NCBI GenBank assembly: GCA_020633195.1
Contig: JACKEC010000035.1
Span: 1-64,000, forward strand
Length of the DNA stretch: 64,000 nucleotides
Reading direction: 5' to 3'
Source of the DNA: Sandaracinaceae bacterium
GTDB lineage: Bacteria; Myxococcota_A; Polyangia; Polyangiales; Sandaracinaceae
Within the stretch, counting starts at the first letter, position 1, and each line of letters begins with the position of its first letter. The position numbers and the translations under genes were made by a program. Below are positions 34,071-42,399 of the stretch, in pieces. The notes under the pieces are model-generated. The model was not told the DNA's origin and made no database searches. It saw only the letters and a list, made by a program, of their open reading frames with translations.

Positions 34071-34315
34071 CGGAGTCACTTCCCTTCGGTGGGGTCGGTC
34101 GTCGCCCGCGAGGGGCGCCTCCTCCGCTACCGCAAGAAGCCGGCCGACCCCGCCCCGCCGGCCTCGGAGGGGGCTCGGGAAGATCCTCCTGCCCGACCGC
34201 TGGGGTCTTGGGGACACGGAGCACCACCGCTGGTGCTCGACACGCCCGTGCGTACCTCCGAAGAGCGATGGGGCGTCGCCAGTCGAGACGCCGAGCCCGT
34301 CGACCAGGAGGGGTC

Positions 34316-34711
34316 ATGCACGACCAAGATTCCAACAGCCTCGCGGTGAACCGCGCGATCGTCGCGTTCTCCGAGGGCAACGTCCCGGGCATGCTCGAGC
34401 AGTTCGAGGAGGACGCGAAGTGGCGCCGCTCCGAGCTGCTCCCGTTCGGTGGCACCCGTGAGGGGCGCGAGGCGATCGGAGAGCTCTTCACGAGCGTCCT
34501 CGAGCGCCTCGGCGGCCGCCTCCACGTCCTCGACCTGACGGTCAGCGCCACCGGCGAGCAGGTCTTCGCCGACTACACGATCTCGCCGAGCAGCGATCCC
34601 AACGCCGAGGGCGCGGCGCACGTGCTGACCGCCTTCCACGTCGTCCTCGGCAAGATCCGCGAGGCGCGCGAGTTCGTGTTCCGCGTCAAAGCCGACGCCT
34701 CCGCGCTCTAG
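34316..34711 (+). CDS. SnoaL/NTF2-like protein
   Basis: A 131-residue protein with the NTF2/SnoaL-like cone fold: an N-terminal helix pair (NRAIVAFSEGNVPGMLEQF), a buried acidic/Trp strand (EEDAKWRRSELLPFGGTREG) and the curved sheet (LHVLDLTVSATGEQVFADYTI). Such proteins are small hydrolases, isomerases or stress-linked binding proteins; no catalytic residue set is clear. The ATG at 34316 has a strong AGGAGGGG RBS; the longer frame from TTG 34208 has no such site. Confidence 0.75.
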   Translation: MHDQDSNSLAVNRAIVAFSEGNVPGMLEQFEEDAKWRRSELLPFGGTREGREAIGELFTSVLERLGGRLHVLDLTVSATGEQVFADYTISPSSDPNAEGAAHVLTAFHVVLGKIREAREFVFRVKADASAL

Positions 34712-34756
34712 CCCCTCGCCTTGTCGCATCCGGTCGCCCGGTTTATAGAGCGACCG

Positions 34757-35890
34757 ATGCGTCACCTTTTCGCCGTCGCCCTCCTCGTCGTCGGCTGCGA
34801 CGCGGACCCGACCCCCGCGGACGCCTCCGCCGCGGGCTCGGACGCGGGCGCGCCGGCCGACGGGGGCGGCCTCGACGCGTCGACCGGCGTCGACGCGGGG
34901 CCGCCCGAGTGCGTCGGCGCCGTCCACTGTGACCCGCGCTGGATCGACGAGCTGCCCTACCTCGACGGCGACGACACGAGCCGCGCGGACGCGGTCGCCG
35001 CCATCGATCGCTACGGCTGCGCGCCCCGCACGGACGAGAGCGGCGCCGAGGTCGTCTACGCCGTCGACATCGAGACGGTGGGGGTCCTCGGCGCGGCGGT
35101 CCGGACGATCGTCGACGGCGTGGACGTGGACGTCCACCTGCTCTCGGGCCCCTCGCCGGAGACCGACTGCCTCGCGCGAGGCGACCGCGCGGCGAACGCG
35201 CTCGTCGAGCCCGGCCGGCACTACATCGTCGTCGACACCTGGGTCGACCCCGACGTCGGCCCGCTCCCGGGGACGTACGAGCTCGAGGTCCGCTTCCGCC
35301 CGGTGCCGACGATCGACTGCACCTACGCGCCGCGCGACTTGTCGATGTTCTGGTCGAGCTGCGCTCCGGGCATCGACTGCACCGAGAGCTCGAGCGGTGT
35401 CTATGCGCACACCCCGTTGACGGGCCCGGTGGTGCTCGAGGCCCACCTCGTCACGACCGAGGACCCGTTCGCGGGCTGGCCGACCTCCGCGCGGGACCAG
35501 CTCGACGCCCACTACCGCGTCTCGCAGGAGGCGACCGACTACGTGATGGACCGCGACCAGGTCTGGGCGCCGTTCGGCGAGGGCGGCTCGATGTGGGGCC
35601 AGGGCGCCACGGGCGGCCGCGTGCCGATCGAGGACGAGGCGTTCTACGTGAACATGTACTGGCGGGACCGACCCGCGCGCGGGGAGCGCATGTTGATCCG
35701 CGACCCCACGAGCGGCCTCGCGGTGGTCGTCTCCGCGGGCTGGGAGACCGGCCCCGGCGACAACTCGCGGATCGGCGGCGCCACCGAGGAGGTCCACGAC
35801 TACCTCGGCACCTCGCACCTCGACGCCCTCGAGCTCGGCTTCCTCGCCGACGACGCCGCGCCGCTGGGCCCCGTGCGCTGCCGAGACTGA
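34757..35890 (+). CDS. Lipoprotein with Asp-Ala-Gly linker
   Basis: A 377-residue lipoprotein. MRHLFAVALLVVGC is a short signal with a VGC lipobox. About 35 residues of Asp/Ala/Gly-rich linker come next, then a Cys-containing beta-rich ectodomain, with PPC-like sequence in its first half (VVYAVDIETVGVLGAAVRTI, GRHYIVVDTWVDPDVGPLPG). A second half is Trp/Tyr-rich. No enzymatic motif is visible. ATG 34757 is chosen because it begins the signal peptide. Family otherwise unrecognised. Confidence 0.7.
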   Translation: MRHLFAVALLVVGCDADPTPADASAAGSDAGAPADGGGLDASTGVDAGPPECVGAVHCDPRWIDELPYLDGDDTSRADAVAAIDRYGCAPRTDESGAEVVYAVDIETVGVLGAAVRTIVDGVDVDVHLLSGPSPETDCLARGDRAANALVEPGRHYIVVDTWVDPDVGPLPGTYELEVRFRPVPTIDCTYAPRDLSMFWSSCAPGIDCTESSSGVYAHTPLTGPVVLEAHLVTTEDPFAGWPTSARDQLDAHYRVSQEATDYVMDRDQVWAPFGEGGSMWGQGATGGRVPIEDEAFYVNMYWRDRPARGERMLIRDPTSGLAVVVSAGWETGPGDNSRIGGATEEVHDYLGTSHLDALELGFLADDAAPLGPVRCRD

Positions 35891-35900
35891 GAGCGCGCGC

Positions 35901-36524
35901 TCAGCGGACGTGACGCGCCCACACCGGCGCGAGGCGCGGCCGGGCGAGCACGGCGGCGATGAGCGCGTCGACGCGGGGCAGGTGCTCGCGCCGCCACTCG
36001 CGGTCGAGCCACACGCCGAGCTTCGTGATGTAGAGGTCGGTGGCCGAGAAGCCGCTCGCGAGGCAGTACGGCGAGCCGCCCACGTTCGCCTCGAGGACCC
36101 GCCAGCGCTCGCGCTGCAGCGCCTCGGCGCGCTCGCGGATCGCCGCGGCCCCATCGGCCGAGTCCACGAAGCGCGTGGGGTAGTCGACCATCTCGACGAG
36201 CGGATAGACCTCGGTCGCGAGGAACACCATCCAGCGCAGCGCCTGGGCGCGGTCTCGCGACCCGGGCGGCGGCAGGAGACCGGCCTCGGGGTGCCGCTCG
36301 TCGAGCGCGATCACGATCGCGACCGACTCGGTGAGGATCTCGCCGTCCTCGGTCTCGAGGGTCGGCATCTTCCGGTGCGGGTTGAGCCCGGCGTACGCAT
36401 CGCCGCGGTGCTCGTCGTTGCGCGCGTCGAGATCGCGCACCTCGTACGGGACCCCGAGCTCCGCGCAGACCGCCTCCACGATCCCCGAGCCGGAGCCGGG
36501 CGCGCCGTGGATGACGTAGCGCAC
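35901..36524 (-). CDS. Glutathione S-transferase family protein
   Basis: A 207-residue GST-fold protein. The N-terminal thioredoxin-like domain begins VRYVIHGAPGSGSGIVEAV; NPHRKMPTLETEDGEILTESVAI contains the cis-Pro before the glutathione-binding ESVA segment. The C-terminal domain is all-helical (AQALRWMVFLATEVYP, YCLASGFSATDLYITKL). Substrate unknown; the fold is clear. It begins at GTG 36524, five bases after the stop of the AgmX-like gene, so both are likely co-transcribed. Confidence 0.85.
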   Translation of the reverse strand: MRYVIHGAPGSGSGIVEAVCAELGVPYEVRDLDARNDEHRGDAYAGLNPHRKMPTLETEDGEILTESVAIVIALDERHPEAGLLPPPGSRDRAQALRWMVFLATEVYPLVEMVDYPTRFVDSADGAAAIRERAEALQRERWRVLEANVGGSPYCLASGFSATDLYITKLGVWLDREWRREHLPRVDALIAAVLARPRLAPVWARHVR

Positions 36525-36529
36525 CTCGG

Positions 36530-37264
36530 TCAGAGCTCGAAGGTGACCTTGGCGGTCCGCGGCGTCGGCGGCATCGGCCAGCTGCGGACGCGCGTCACGA
36601 CGCAGTCGAGCGCGTCGCGCCCGGACTCGTCGTCGGTCGACGCGCCGGCCATGATCACGCGGCCGCCGCGCGTGTACGCGGTGACCCGGACGTGACCGGT
36701 GCCCTCGGGGCGGCACGCGGCGAGCACGTCGGAGCCACGACGCTCGACGACGTTGGCGACACGCGACGGATCCCACGTCTGCGGGTGGCGCACGTCGGAG
36801 GGCGGGTCCATCGAGATCGGCCAGGTCAGGACCGCCTCGCCGCCGCCGCGCGGGCGCGGGAACACGGTCGCCTGCGCGACGTCGCTGAGGCAGCGCTCCA
36901 CGTCGCGGTGGCCGACCGTCGAGTCGGTCGGGAACGCGGTGCGCACGCTGCCGTCGGCGTTGACGATGATGTGCAGCGTCACGTCGCCGCCGAGGCCGGT
37001 CACGCCGGTGCCGTGCTCGTGGAAGCAGCCCGCGAAGGTCTCCATGCGCGGGTCGAGCGCGCGGTGCGCCTCGCGCGTGGTGAGGCTCCCGGTGAGACCG
37101 GCGATCGCCATCGTGGGACGCGGCGGCGGGGCCTCCTCCTCGGCGACGACGGCGACGGAGGCCTCGGTCCGAGGGCGCGCGTGCGCGACGGTGATCGGAG
37201 CCGGCGTGGGCGCGGACGCGCAGCCCGCGAGGCAGAGGACGAGGACGGGAAGGAGATGGCGCAT
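36530..37264 (-). CDS. AgmX/PglI C-terminal-like lipoprotein
   Basis: A 244-residue lipoprotein: MRHLLPVLVLCLAGCAS has a LAGC lipobox. The body holds a domain like the AgmX/PglI C-terminal family: a Cys in ETFAGCFHEHG, then GGDVTLHIIVNADGSVRTAF, then DVERCLSDVAQATVFPRP. A second, partial copy (GSDVLAACRPEGTGHVRVTAYTRG) ends the protein. AgmX relates to gliding motility in myxobacteria, but many homologues are not shown to act there. ATG 37264 is chosen for the signal. The 226-base gap to the divergent dehydratase-like gene shows no further feature. Confidence 0.72.
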   Translation of the reverse strand: MRHLLPVLVLCLAGCASAPTPAPITVAHARPRTEASVAVVAEEEAPPPRPTMAIAGLTGSLTTREAHRALDPRMETFAGCFHEHGTGVTGLGGDVTLHIIVNADGSVRTAFPTDSTVGHRDVERCLSDVAQATVFPRPRGGGEAVLTWPISMDPPSDVRHPQTWDPSRVANVVERRGSDVLAACRPEGTGHVRVTAYTRGGRVIMAGASTDDESGRDALDCVVTRVRSWPMPPTPRTAKVTFEL

Positions 37265-37490
37265 CGTGAACGGGCCCCAGGTGACGACGCTCGAGCAAGC
37301 CTGGGGCCACCAGCGGCGGCGGCCCTCCGGGGCTGCGCGAAGGGCGGAGTGGAGCACGAGCGGCTCCGGGGTGCCAGGCGACGAGGTCGGTCGAGAGTCC
37401 GCTCTCGAGGCCCCAAACCTTCCCCGCGGAGGTGGCGACCGCGGTCCCCGGGATTGAAACCCGTGCGGGTTCATCGGAGGCTCCCGGGTC

Positions 37491-38909
37491 ATGAGGACGG
37501 CAGCGCAGTACTTCGAAAGCCTCCGCGCGCGGAAGCTCGAGCTCTGGGTCGACGGCGAGCGGTGCGAGAGCCCGGTCGATCACCCGAAGGTCCGGCCGGC
37601 GATGAACGCGATCGCGGCGACCTTCGCGATCGCGCACGACGACCGGTGGCGCGGCCTCGCCACCGCGCACTCGGACCTGATCGGCGGACCGGTGAACCGC
37701 TTCTGCCACCTGTTCGTCGAGGCCGAGGATCTCGTGCGCAAGATCGAGGTCCAGCGCGTGCTCGGCCGGCTGACGGGGACGTGCTTTCAGCGTTGCGTCG
37801 GGATGGACGGCATCAACGCCCTCTTCATCGCGACCCACGGCCGCGCGGGCCACGCGCGCTTCGTCGAGTGGCTGCGCGGCGTGCAGGAGCGCGACGACGT
37901 GCTCAACGGCGCGATGACCGATCCCAAGGGCGACCGCAGCAAGCGCCCCGGCGAGCAGCCCGACGCGTACCTGCGCGTCGTCGATCGCCGCCCCGACGGG
38001 ATCGTGATCCGCGGCGCCAAGGTCCACCAGACCGGCGCCGCCAACAGCCATCACATCCTCGTGATGCCGGGCCAAGCGCTGCGCGAGGGCGAGGAGGACT
38101 TCGCGGTCGCGTGCGCGCTCCCCGTCGACGCGGACGGAGTCCGCATGGTGCTCGGGCGCCAGCCCTCGGACGATCGGCGTGGCGGCCCCGACGCGGGCAA
38201 CGCGCGCTTCGGCGGGCAGGAGTGCGTGGTGCTCTTCGACGACGTGTTCGTCCCGACCGAGCGCGTGTTCCTCGATGGCGACATCGAAGCTTGCGCGCTG
38301 CTGGTCGACGCGTTCGCCGGGTTCCACCGCGCGAGCTACGGCGGCTGCAAGCCGGGCAACCTCGACGTGCTGATCGGCGCCGCCGATCTCGTGACGCGCG
38401 AGCACGGCGTCCGCCGCGCGAGCCACGTCCGCGACAAGCTCGTGGAGATGGCCCACCTCACCGAGACCGTCCACGGCGTCGGGCTCGCGGCGAGCGAGAA
38501 GAGCACGCGGGACGCGAGCGGCGTGTGGCGGGTCGACCCGGTGCTCGCCAACGTCTGCAAGCACAACGTCACCCGCATCCCCTACGAGGTCGTGCGCCTC
38601 GCCGAGGACCTCGCGGGCGGCGCGATGGCCACGCTTCCGTCGCTCGCGGACCGCGACCACGCCGAGCTCGCCGAGGCGCTCGCGCCGATCTACGGATCCG
38701 AGGCGCGCGCGAAGGCGCTCCGTCTGCTCGAGTCGATGGCGTACGGCGCGGGCTCGGTGCCCTTCCGGATCGAGTGCATGCACGGCGCCGGCTCGCCCCA
38801 AGCGCAGCGGATCGTCCTCGAACGTACCCTGGATTGGGACGCCAAGGTCGCGCGCGCCCGCGTCCTCGCGGGGCTCGACGCCGACGACGCGCTCGGCGAG
38901 CTGGAGTAG
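37491..38909 (+). CDS. 4-hydroxybutyryl-CoA dehydratase-like protein
   Basis: A 472-residue member of the HpaB/acyl-CoA-dehydrogenase-like superfamily, in the 4-hydroxybutyryl-CoA dehydratase (AbfD) branch. AbfD uses FAD and a [4Fe-4S] cluster bound by Cys99, Cys103, His292 and Cys299 in Clostridium. Here Cys98 and Cys102 (GTCFQRC) and His279 and Cys286 (FHRASYGGC) have the same spacing, so the cluster site looks intact. AMTDPKGDRSKRP is the family's FAD-side motif. The reaction would make crotonyl-CoA. No other GABA/4-hydroxybutyrate gene is adjacent, and the organism's need for an oxygen-sensitive radical enzyme is unclear. ATG 37491 has GGAGG upstream. Confidence 0.85.
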   Translation: MRTAAQYFESLRARKLELWVDGERCESPVDHPKVRPAMNAIAATFAIAHDDRWRGLATAHSDLIGGPVNRFCHLFVEAEDLVRKIEVQRVLGRLTGTCFQRCVGMDGINALFIATHGRAGHARFVEWLRGVQERDDVLNGAMTDPKGDRSKRPGEQPDAYLRVVDRRPDGIVIRGAKVHQTGAANSHHILVMPGQALREGEEDFAVACALPVDADGVRMVLGRQPSDDRRGGPDAGNARFGGQECVVLFDDVFVPTERVFLDGDIEACALLVDAFAGFHRASYGGCKPGNLDVLIGAADLVTREHGVRRASHVRDKLVEMAHLTETVHGVGLAASEKSTRDASGVWRVDPVLANVCKHNVTRIPYEVVRLAEDLAGGAMATLPSLADRDHAELAEALAPIYGSEARAKALRLLESMAYGAGSVPFRIECMHGAGSPQAQRIVLERTLDWDAKVARARVLAGLDADDALGELE

Positions 38910-38962
38910 CTCCCCAAACGTCACCCCTCTGCTAGGCTCTCAGCCCCCGAGAGGAGGAGCCC

Positions 38963-39805
38963 ATGGGCAGCTACGCGTACCCCCAGACCCTCGTCGACAC
39001 CGACTGGGTCCACGATCATCGCGAGGACCCCGACGTCCGCGTCGTCGAGGTGGACGTCGACACCTTCGCCTTCGAAGAGGGTCACATCCCCGGCGCCATC
39101 GGCTGGGACTGGGCCAGCCAGCTCTGCGACACGCGCCTGCGCGACATCCTCTCGAAGGCGGGCTTCGAAGCCCTGATGGGTGCCTCGGGGATCACGCCCC
39201 AGACGACCGTCGTGCTCTACGGCGACAACAACAACTGGTTCGCCGCGTGGGCCTTCTGGCAGATGAAGATCTACGGCCACGAGGACGTGCGCCTGATGAA
39301 CGGCGGCCGCACCAAGTGGCTCGCCGAGGGCCGCGAGCTGACCTTCGAGGAGGCCGACATCGCGCCGACCACGTACGTCGCGAAGGACGCCGACATGAGC
39401 CTGCGCGACTACCAGGGCGCGCTCGCCAAGAAGGTCGACGCGGGCTCGCTGCACCTCGTCGACGTGCGCAGCGTCGCCGAGTTCACGGGCGAGCTGCTCG
39501 CGCCGCCGGGGCTCCCCGAGACGTGCCAGCGCGGCGGCCACATCCCGGGCGCCGCCAACGTCCCCTGGGGCGAGGTCTGCGCGCCGGACGGCACCTTCAA
39601 GTCGCGCGACGAGCTCGCGGCGCTGTACGCGGCGCGCGGGGTCACCGGTGACAAGCCGATCACGGCCTACTGCCGCATCGGCGAGCGCTCGAGCCACACG
39701 TGGTTCGCGCTGAAGTACCTCCTCGGCTACGAGGACGTGCGCAACTACGACGGCTCGTGGACGGAGTGGGGGAACCTCGTGGCCGCGCCCATCGAGAGGC
39801 CCTGA
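38963..39805 (+). CDS. Thiosulfate/3-mercaptopyruvate sulfurtransferase (rhodanese)
   Basis: A 280-residue two-domain rhodanese that transfers sulfane sulfur through a persulfide on the active Cys. The N-terminal inactive domain starts DTDWVHDHREDPDVRVVEV and has GHIPGAIGWDW; the C-terminal domain has VDVRSVAEF, GGHIPGAANVPW and the active loop AYCRIGERSS (Cys237). GAGGAGG before ATG 38963 is a strong RBS. Three genes follow closely on the same strand. Confidence 0.92.
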   Translation: MGSYAYPQTLVDTDWVHDHREDPDVRVVEVDVDTFAFEEGHIPGAIGWDWASQLCDTRLRDILSKAGFEALMGASGITPQTTVVLYGDNNNWFAAWAFWQMKIYGHEDVRLMNGGRTKWLAEGRELTFEEADIAPTTYVAKDADMSLRDYQGALAKKVDAGSLHLVDVRSVAEFTGELLAPPGLPETCQRGGHIPGAANVPWGEVCAPDGTFKSRDELAALYAARGVTGDKPITAYCRIGERSSHTWFALKYLLGYEDVRNYDGSWTEWGNLVAAPIERP

Positions 39806-39808
39806 GGC

Positions 39809-40093
39809 TTGCCCCACGATGTCTCCGGTGCGCAGGGGCTCACGACGCGCTTCGTCGTCCTCGAAGGCGAGGAGGTCCGCGTGACCTCTTACCTCGTGGG
39901 CGTGCGCTACTCGGCGCGCGTGGACAACATCGATCCGGGGGGGATCATCGGACGCGGGCGCGGAGCGACGCGCGAGGAAGCGGAGACGCTCGCCCTCGAC
40001 GACGCCGAGCTGCGCCTCGCGCTCTCCCACTCCCGCCAGGCTCTGGGCGCCGCGTCGCGCGCCCTGCGTGGCGACCGGCCCGACGAAGACTGA
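39809..40093 (+). CDS. Small protein, first of a tandem paralogous pair
   Basis: A 94-residue soluble protein. Its core (VRVTSYLVGVRYSARVDNID, then GRGRGATREEAETLALDDAE) is clearly related to the next gene: both have VRxxS, an RxDNxxPG turn, RGxGxTREEAE and a charged end. The paired TREEAE helix after a short beta unit is like a small ferredoxin-like or dsRBD-like fold, but I cannot name the family. The TTG start is four bases after the rhodanese stop, so it is probably co-translated. No cofactor motif. Confidence 0.6.
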   Translation: MPHDVSGAQGLTTRFVVLEGEEVRVTSYLVGVRYSARVDNIDPGGIIGRGRGATREEAETLALDDAELRLALSHSRQALGAASRALRGDRPDED

Positions 40094-40104
40094 CGAGAGA
40101 CCAC

Positions 40105-40344
40105 ATGCGAACGTTCAACGCCGAGGGTTACGAGGTCCGCGAGATCGTGCTCCACGGCTTCCCCGTCCGAATCGCCAGCGTCCTCCTCGACCAAGCGTGG
40201 TCGTGCAGGATCGACAACGTGAGCCCCGGCGCGACGATCGCGCGCGGCTCGGGTCCCACGCGCGAGGCGGCGGAGCAGGACGCGCTCACCCGCGCGACGG
40301 AGCGCATCAAGCGCACCCGTCGCATCCCGCGGGACGACCGCTGA
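40105..40344 (+). CDS. Small protein, second of a tandem paralogous pair
   Basis: A 79-residue paralogue of the preceding protein (VRIASVLLDQAWSCRIDNVS, then ARGSGPTREAAEQDALTRAT). It lacks the preceding protein's C-terminal extension and ends in a basic tail (KRTRRIPRDD). It starts at ATG 40105, 12 bases after the first copy's stop. The pair arose by tandem duplication; function unknown. Confidence 0.62.
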   Translation: MRTFNAEGYEVREIVLHGFPVRIASVLLDQAWSCRIDNVSPGATIARGSGPTREAAEQDALTRATERIKRTRRIPRDDR

Positions 40345-40357
40345 GCTTCGAGCGCGC

Positions 40358-40897
40358 GTGCTCCTGACGCTCGGGGCGCTGTACCTCGGGGCGGCGGTGC
40401 TCCTCGATCGGCACGGGCGCCGCGCGCTCTCGTCCGATCGCTTCGACGCGATCGTCGTGCTCGGCTGCCGCGTCCACCGGACGGGTCGACCGAGCGCGTC
40501 GCTCGAGCGCCGCGCGCGCCGCGCCGCCGAGCTCTGGCACGAGGGCCGCGCCCCGACCGTCGTCCTGACGGGGGGCCTCGGGGACGCGCCGATCAGCGAA
40601 GCGCGCGCCGCGGCGGCGATCCTCGAGCGGCTCGGGGTGCCTACGGAGGCGCTCGTCCTCGAGGAGCGCTCGACGACCACCGAGGAGAACGCGCGGGAGG
40701 CCGCGGCGCTCGTCGAGGCGCGGCGCGTGCTCGTGGTGACCGACGCCTACCACGTGCTCCGCGCCGAGCGCGTCTTCCGACGCCACTTCGGCCACGCCGT
40801 CGGTTCGGGCTCGATCGGCCCGACCTCGGCGCGCGTCCGCGGCGCGCTGCGCGAGGTCGCCGCGCTCGGCGCCTACGCCTTGCGCGGGCGCCTCTGA
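40358..40897 (+). CDS. DUF218 (YdcF/SanA-like) membrane-anchored protein
   Basis: A 179-residue DUF218 protein with an N-terminal hydrophobic segment (MLLTLGALYLGAAVLLD) that probably anchors it, then FDAIVVLGCRVH, VVLTGGLGD, STTTEENAREAA and VVTDAYHVLRAERVF, the family's core motifs. It has no lipobox, in contrast to the DUF218 lipoprotein at 17175. GTG 40358 follows the previous stop by 13 bases. Probable envelope-linked role; reaction unknown. Confidence 0.8.
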   Translation: MLLTLGALYLGAAVLLDRHGRRALSSDRFDAIVVLGCRVHRTGRPSASLERRARRAAELWHEGRAPTVVLTGGLGDAPISEARAAAAILERLGVPTEALVLEERSTTTEENAREAAALVEARRVLVVTDAYHVLRAERVFRRHFGHAVGSGSIGPTSARVRGALREVAALGAYALRGRL

Positions 40898-40914
40898 GGC
40901 GACAAGCCCTCCGC

Positions 40915-41265
40915 GTGCGCATCCACCACGTCCAGCTGATGATCCCTCGGGGCGGCGAAGACGAGGCGCTCGCCTTCTATCGCGACCAGCTCGGCCTCGC
41001 GCGCATCCCCAAGCCCGCCGACATGCCCAACCCCGACGGCGTGTGGTTCCGCCTCGCGCAGGGCGAGCTCCACCTCGGGGTGCAAGAAGGCTTTCCATCC
41101 GAGACGCGGGCGCACGTCGCGCTGCTCGTCGACGACCTCGACGCGCTCGTCGCGACGCTCGACGCCGCCGGCGCGCGGACCCGGGCGAGCAACGACGTCG
41201 ACGGCCTCCGTCGCTTCCACGTCTGGGACCCCTTCGGGAACCGCCTCGAGCTGCTCGGGGCCTGA
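40915..41265 (+). CDS. VOC (glyoxalase/dioxygenase fold) protein
   Basis: A 116-residue vicinal-oxygen-chelate protein of paired beta-alpha-beta-beta-beta modules: IHHVQLMIPRGGEDEALAFYRDQLGL and GELHLGVQ in the first, ALLVDDLDALVATLDAAG and WDPFGNRLELL in the second. The candidate metal ligands His4/5, the His of ELHLG and Glu of LELL are present. Substrate unknown. GTG start 17 bases after the DUF218 stop; last gene of this plus-strand run. Confidence 0.85.
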   Translation: MRIHHVQLMIPRGGEDEALAFYRDQLGLARIPKPADMPNPDGVWFRLAQGELHLGVQEGFPSETRAHVALLVDDLDALVATLDAAGARTRASNDVDGLRRFHVWDPFGNRLELLGA

Positions 41266-41274
41266 ACGCGACGA

Positions 41275-41300
41275 CGCCCCCCCGCCGAAGCGAGGGGGCG
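41275..41300. terminator. Hairpin between convergent VOC and DUF1648 genes
   Basis: A 7-bp stem CGCCCCC / GGGGGCG (41275-41281 with 41294-41300) and a 12-nt loop lie in the 45-base gap between two convergent stops. The symmetric stem could stop transcription from both sides. No clear T-run on either strand. Confidence 0.6.
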
Positions 41301-41310
41301 CCGTGAAGGG

Positions 41311-42399
41311 TCAGCCCGCGAGCGCGACGGCGCCGAGGCTGATGGCGAGCGGCACCACGATCACGAGGGTGATGAACACCCACGCCGAGGGGCGCGCCAT
41401 GTTGAGGGTCTGGCCGATCCCGACCTTCTTCGGGACGAAGAGCGCCGGGTCGTCGGGGGCGTAGTAGATCATCCCGCCCCACTTCCAGCCCGCGTCACGC
41501 GTCCCGAGCACGTCGGTGCCCGCGATCTCGACGAGCTGGTCGCGCACCTTCATCAGGCGCGGGACGTAGACGACGAGGGGGACGATCGCGCCCACCGTCG
41601 AGAGCACCACGGTGACGAGCACCGCGGGGCCCAGCAGATCCTCCCAGCCCGGGAGCGCCGCGAGCGGCACCGCGAGCCAGACGAGGACCATCGCGAGGTT
41701 GACGATGAGCATGACCCACTCGATCGAGCGGACGATCATCTGACGCCGCTCGAGCTGGAGCGCCGCGTAGCGCTCGGCGTCGTGCTCCGGCAAGGCCCAG
41801 CGCTCGCGCGCCACGGCCCAGACGATCACCCACAGGAGCAAGAGGTCGAAGAGGACGATGCCTCCGAGCGACCAGAGCTCGTGCGGGCTGGCGTAGCGAT
41901 CGACGTTCCCGGAGAGGTCGTAGTGCGCCGGGATCTCGGCCGGGAGGCGGCTGGTGATCCAGGCGAAGACCGCGGCGGGCACGATCACGAGCAGCACGTG
42001 GGCGAGCTGCAGCGGGACCGAGACGTAGTCGCGGAGCTTCGGCGGCTCCTCGAGGGAGACGACGTAGCGCCCCGGGACGCGCTCGCGCTCGGCGCTGCGG
42101 ACGGCGCCGACCATCTCGACGCTCATCCAGCCAATCGAGATCAGCGGACAGAGCGTCACGGCGATCACGGCGGTGAGCTCCCCCATCGGGACGACCACGC
42201 ACGCGATCCCGGCGAGCGTGACGAGCGCGTTGGCCACACGCAGGCGCGTGGCGCGGGCGTCGTCGGCCTCCGTCCGATCGCGACCGAGGCGGACGAAGAA
42301 CAACCGGCGCGGGTGACGGGAGCGCGCGATCCACTCGACGAGCAGCGCCGTCGTCAGAATCGTGAGCACCAGCGTCAGGGTCACCATCGTCGGGGTCAT
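41311..42399 (-). CDS. DUF1648/DUF5808 membrane protein
   Basis: A 362-residue polytopic membrane protein with about eight hydrophobic helices. IPAHYDLSGNVDRYASPHELW is a DUF1648 signature; WKWGGMIYYAPDDPALFVPK with GIGQTLNMARP is a DUF5808 signature. Such proteins are often encoded with GntR regulators of the YtrA subfamily in Gram-positives. Here the upstream GntR gene overlaps the start by four bases (ATGA), so the two form an operon. Function unknown; an envelope-stress or transport role is a guess. Confidence 0.85.
   Translation of the reverse strand: MTPTMVTLTLVLTILTTALLVEWIARSRHPRRLFFVRLGRDRTEADDARATRLRVANALVTLAGIACVVVPMGELTAVIAVTLCPLISIGWMSVEMVGAVRSAERERVPGRYVVSLEEPPKLRDYVSVPLQLAHVLLVIVPAAVFAWITSRLPAEIPAHYDLSGNVDRYASPHELWSLGGIVLFDLLLLWVIVWAVARERWALPEHDAERYAALQLERRQMIVRSIEWVMLIVNLAMVLVWLAVPLAALPGWEDLLGPAVLVTVVLSTVGAIVPLVVYVPRLMKVRDQLVEIAGTDVLGTRDAGWKWGGMIYYAPDDPALFVPKKVGIGQTLNMARPSAWVFITLVIVVPLAISLGAVALAG

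Noticed and set aside
36525..38924. Extension of the GST frame across the AgmX and dehydratase genes
   Set aside because: The plus-strand dehydratase and the minus-strand AgmX frame are clearly coding; the extension is their shadow.
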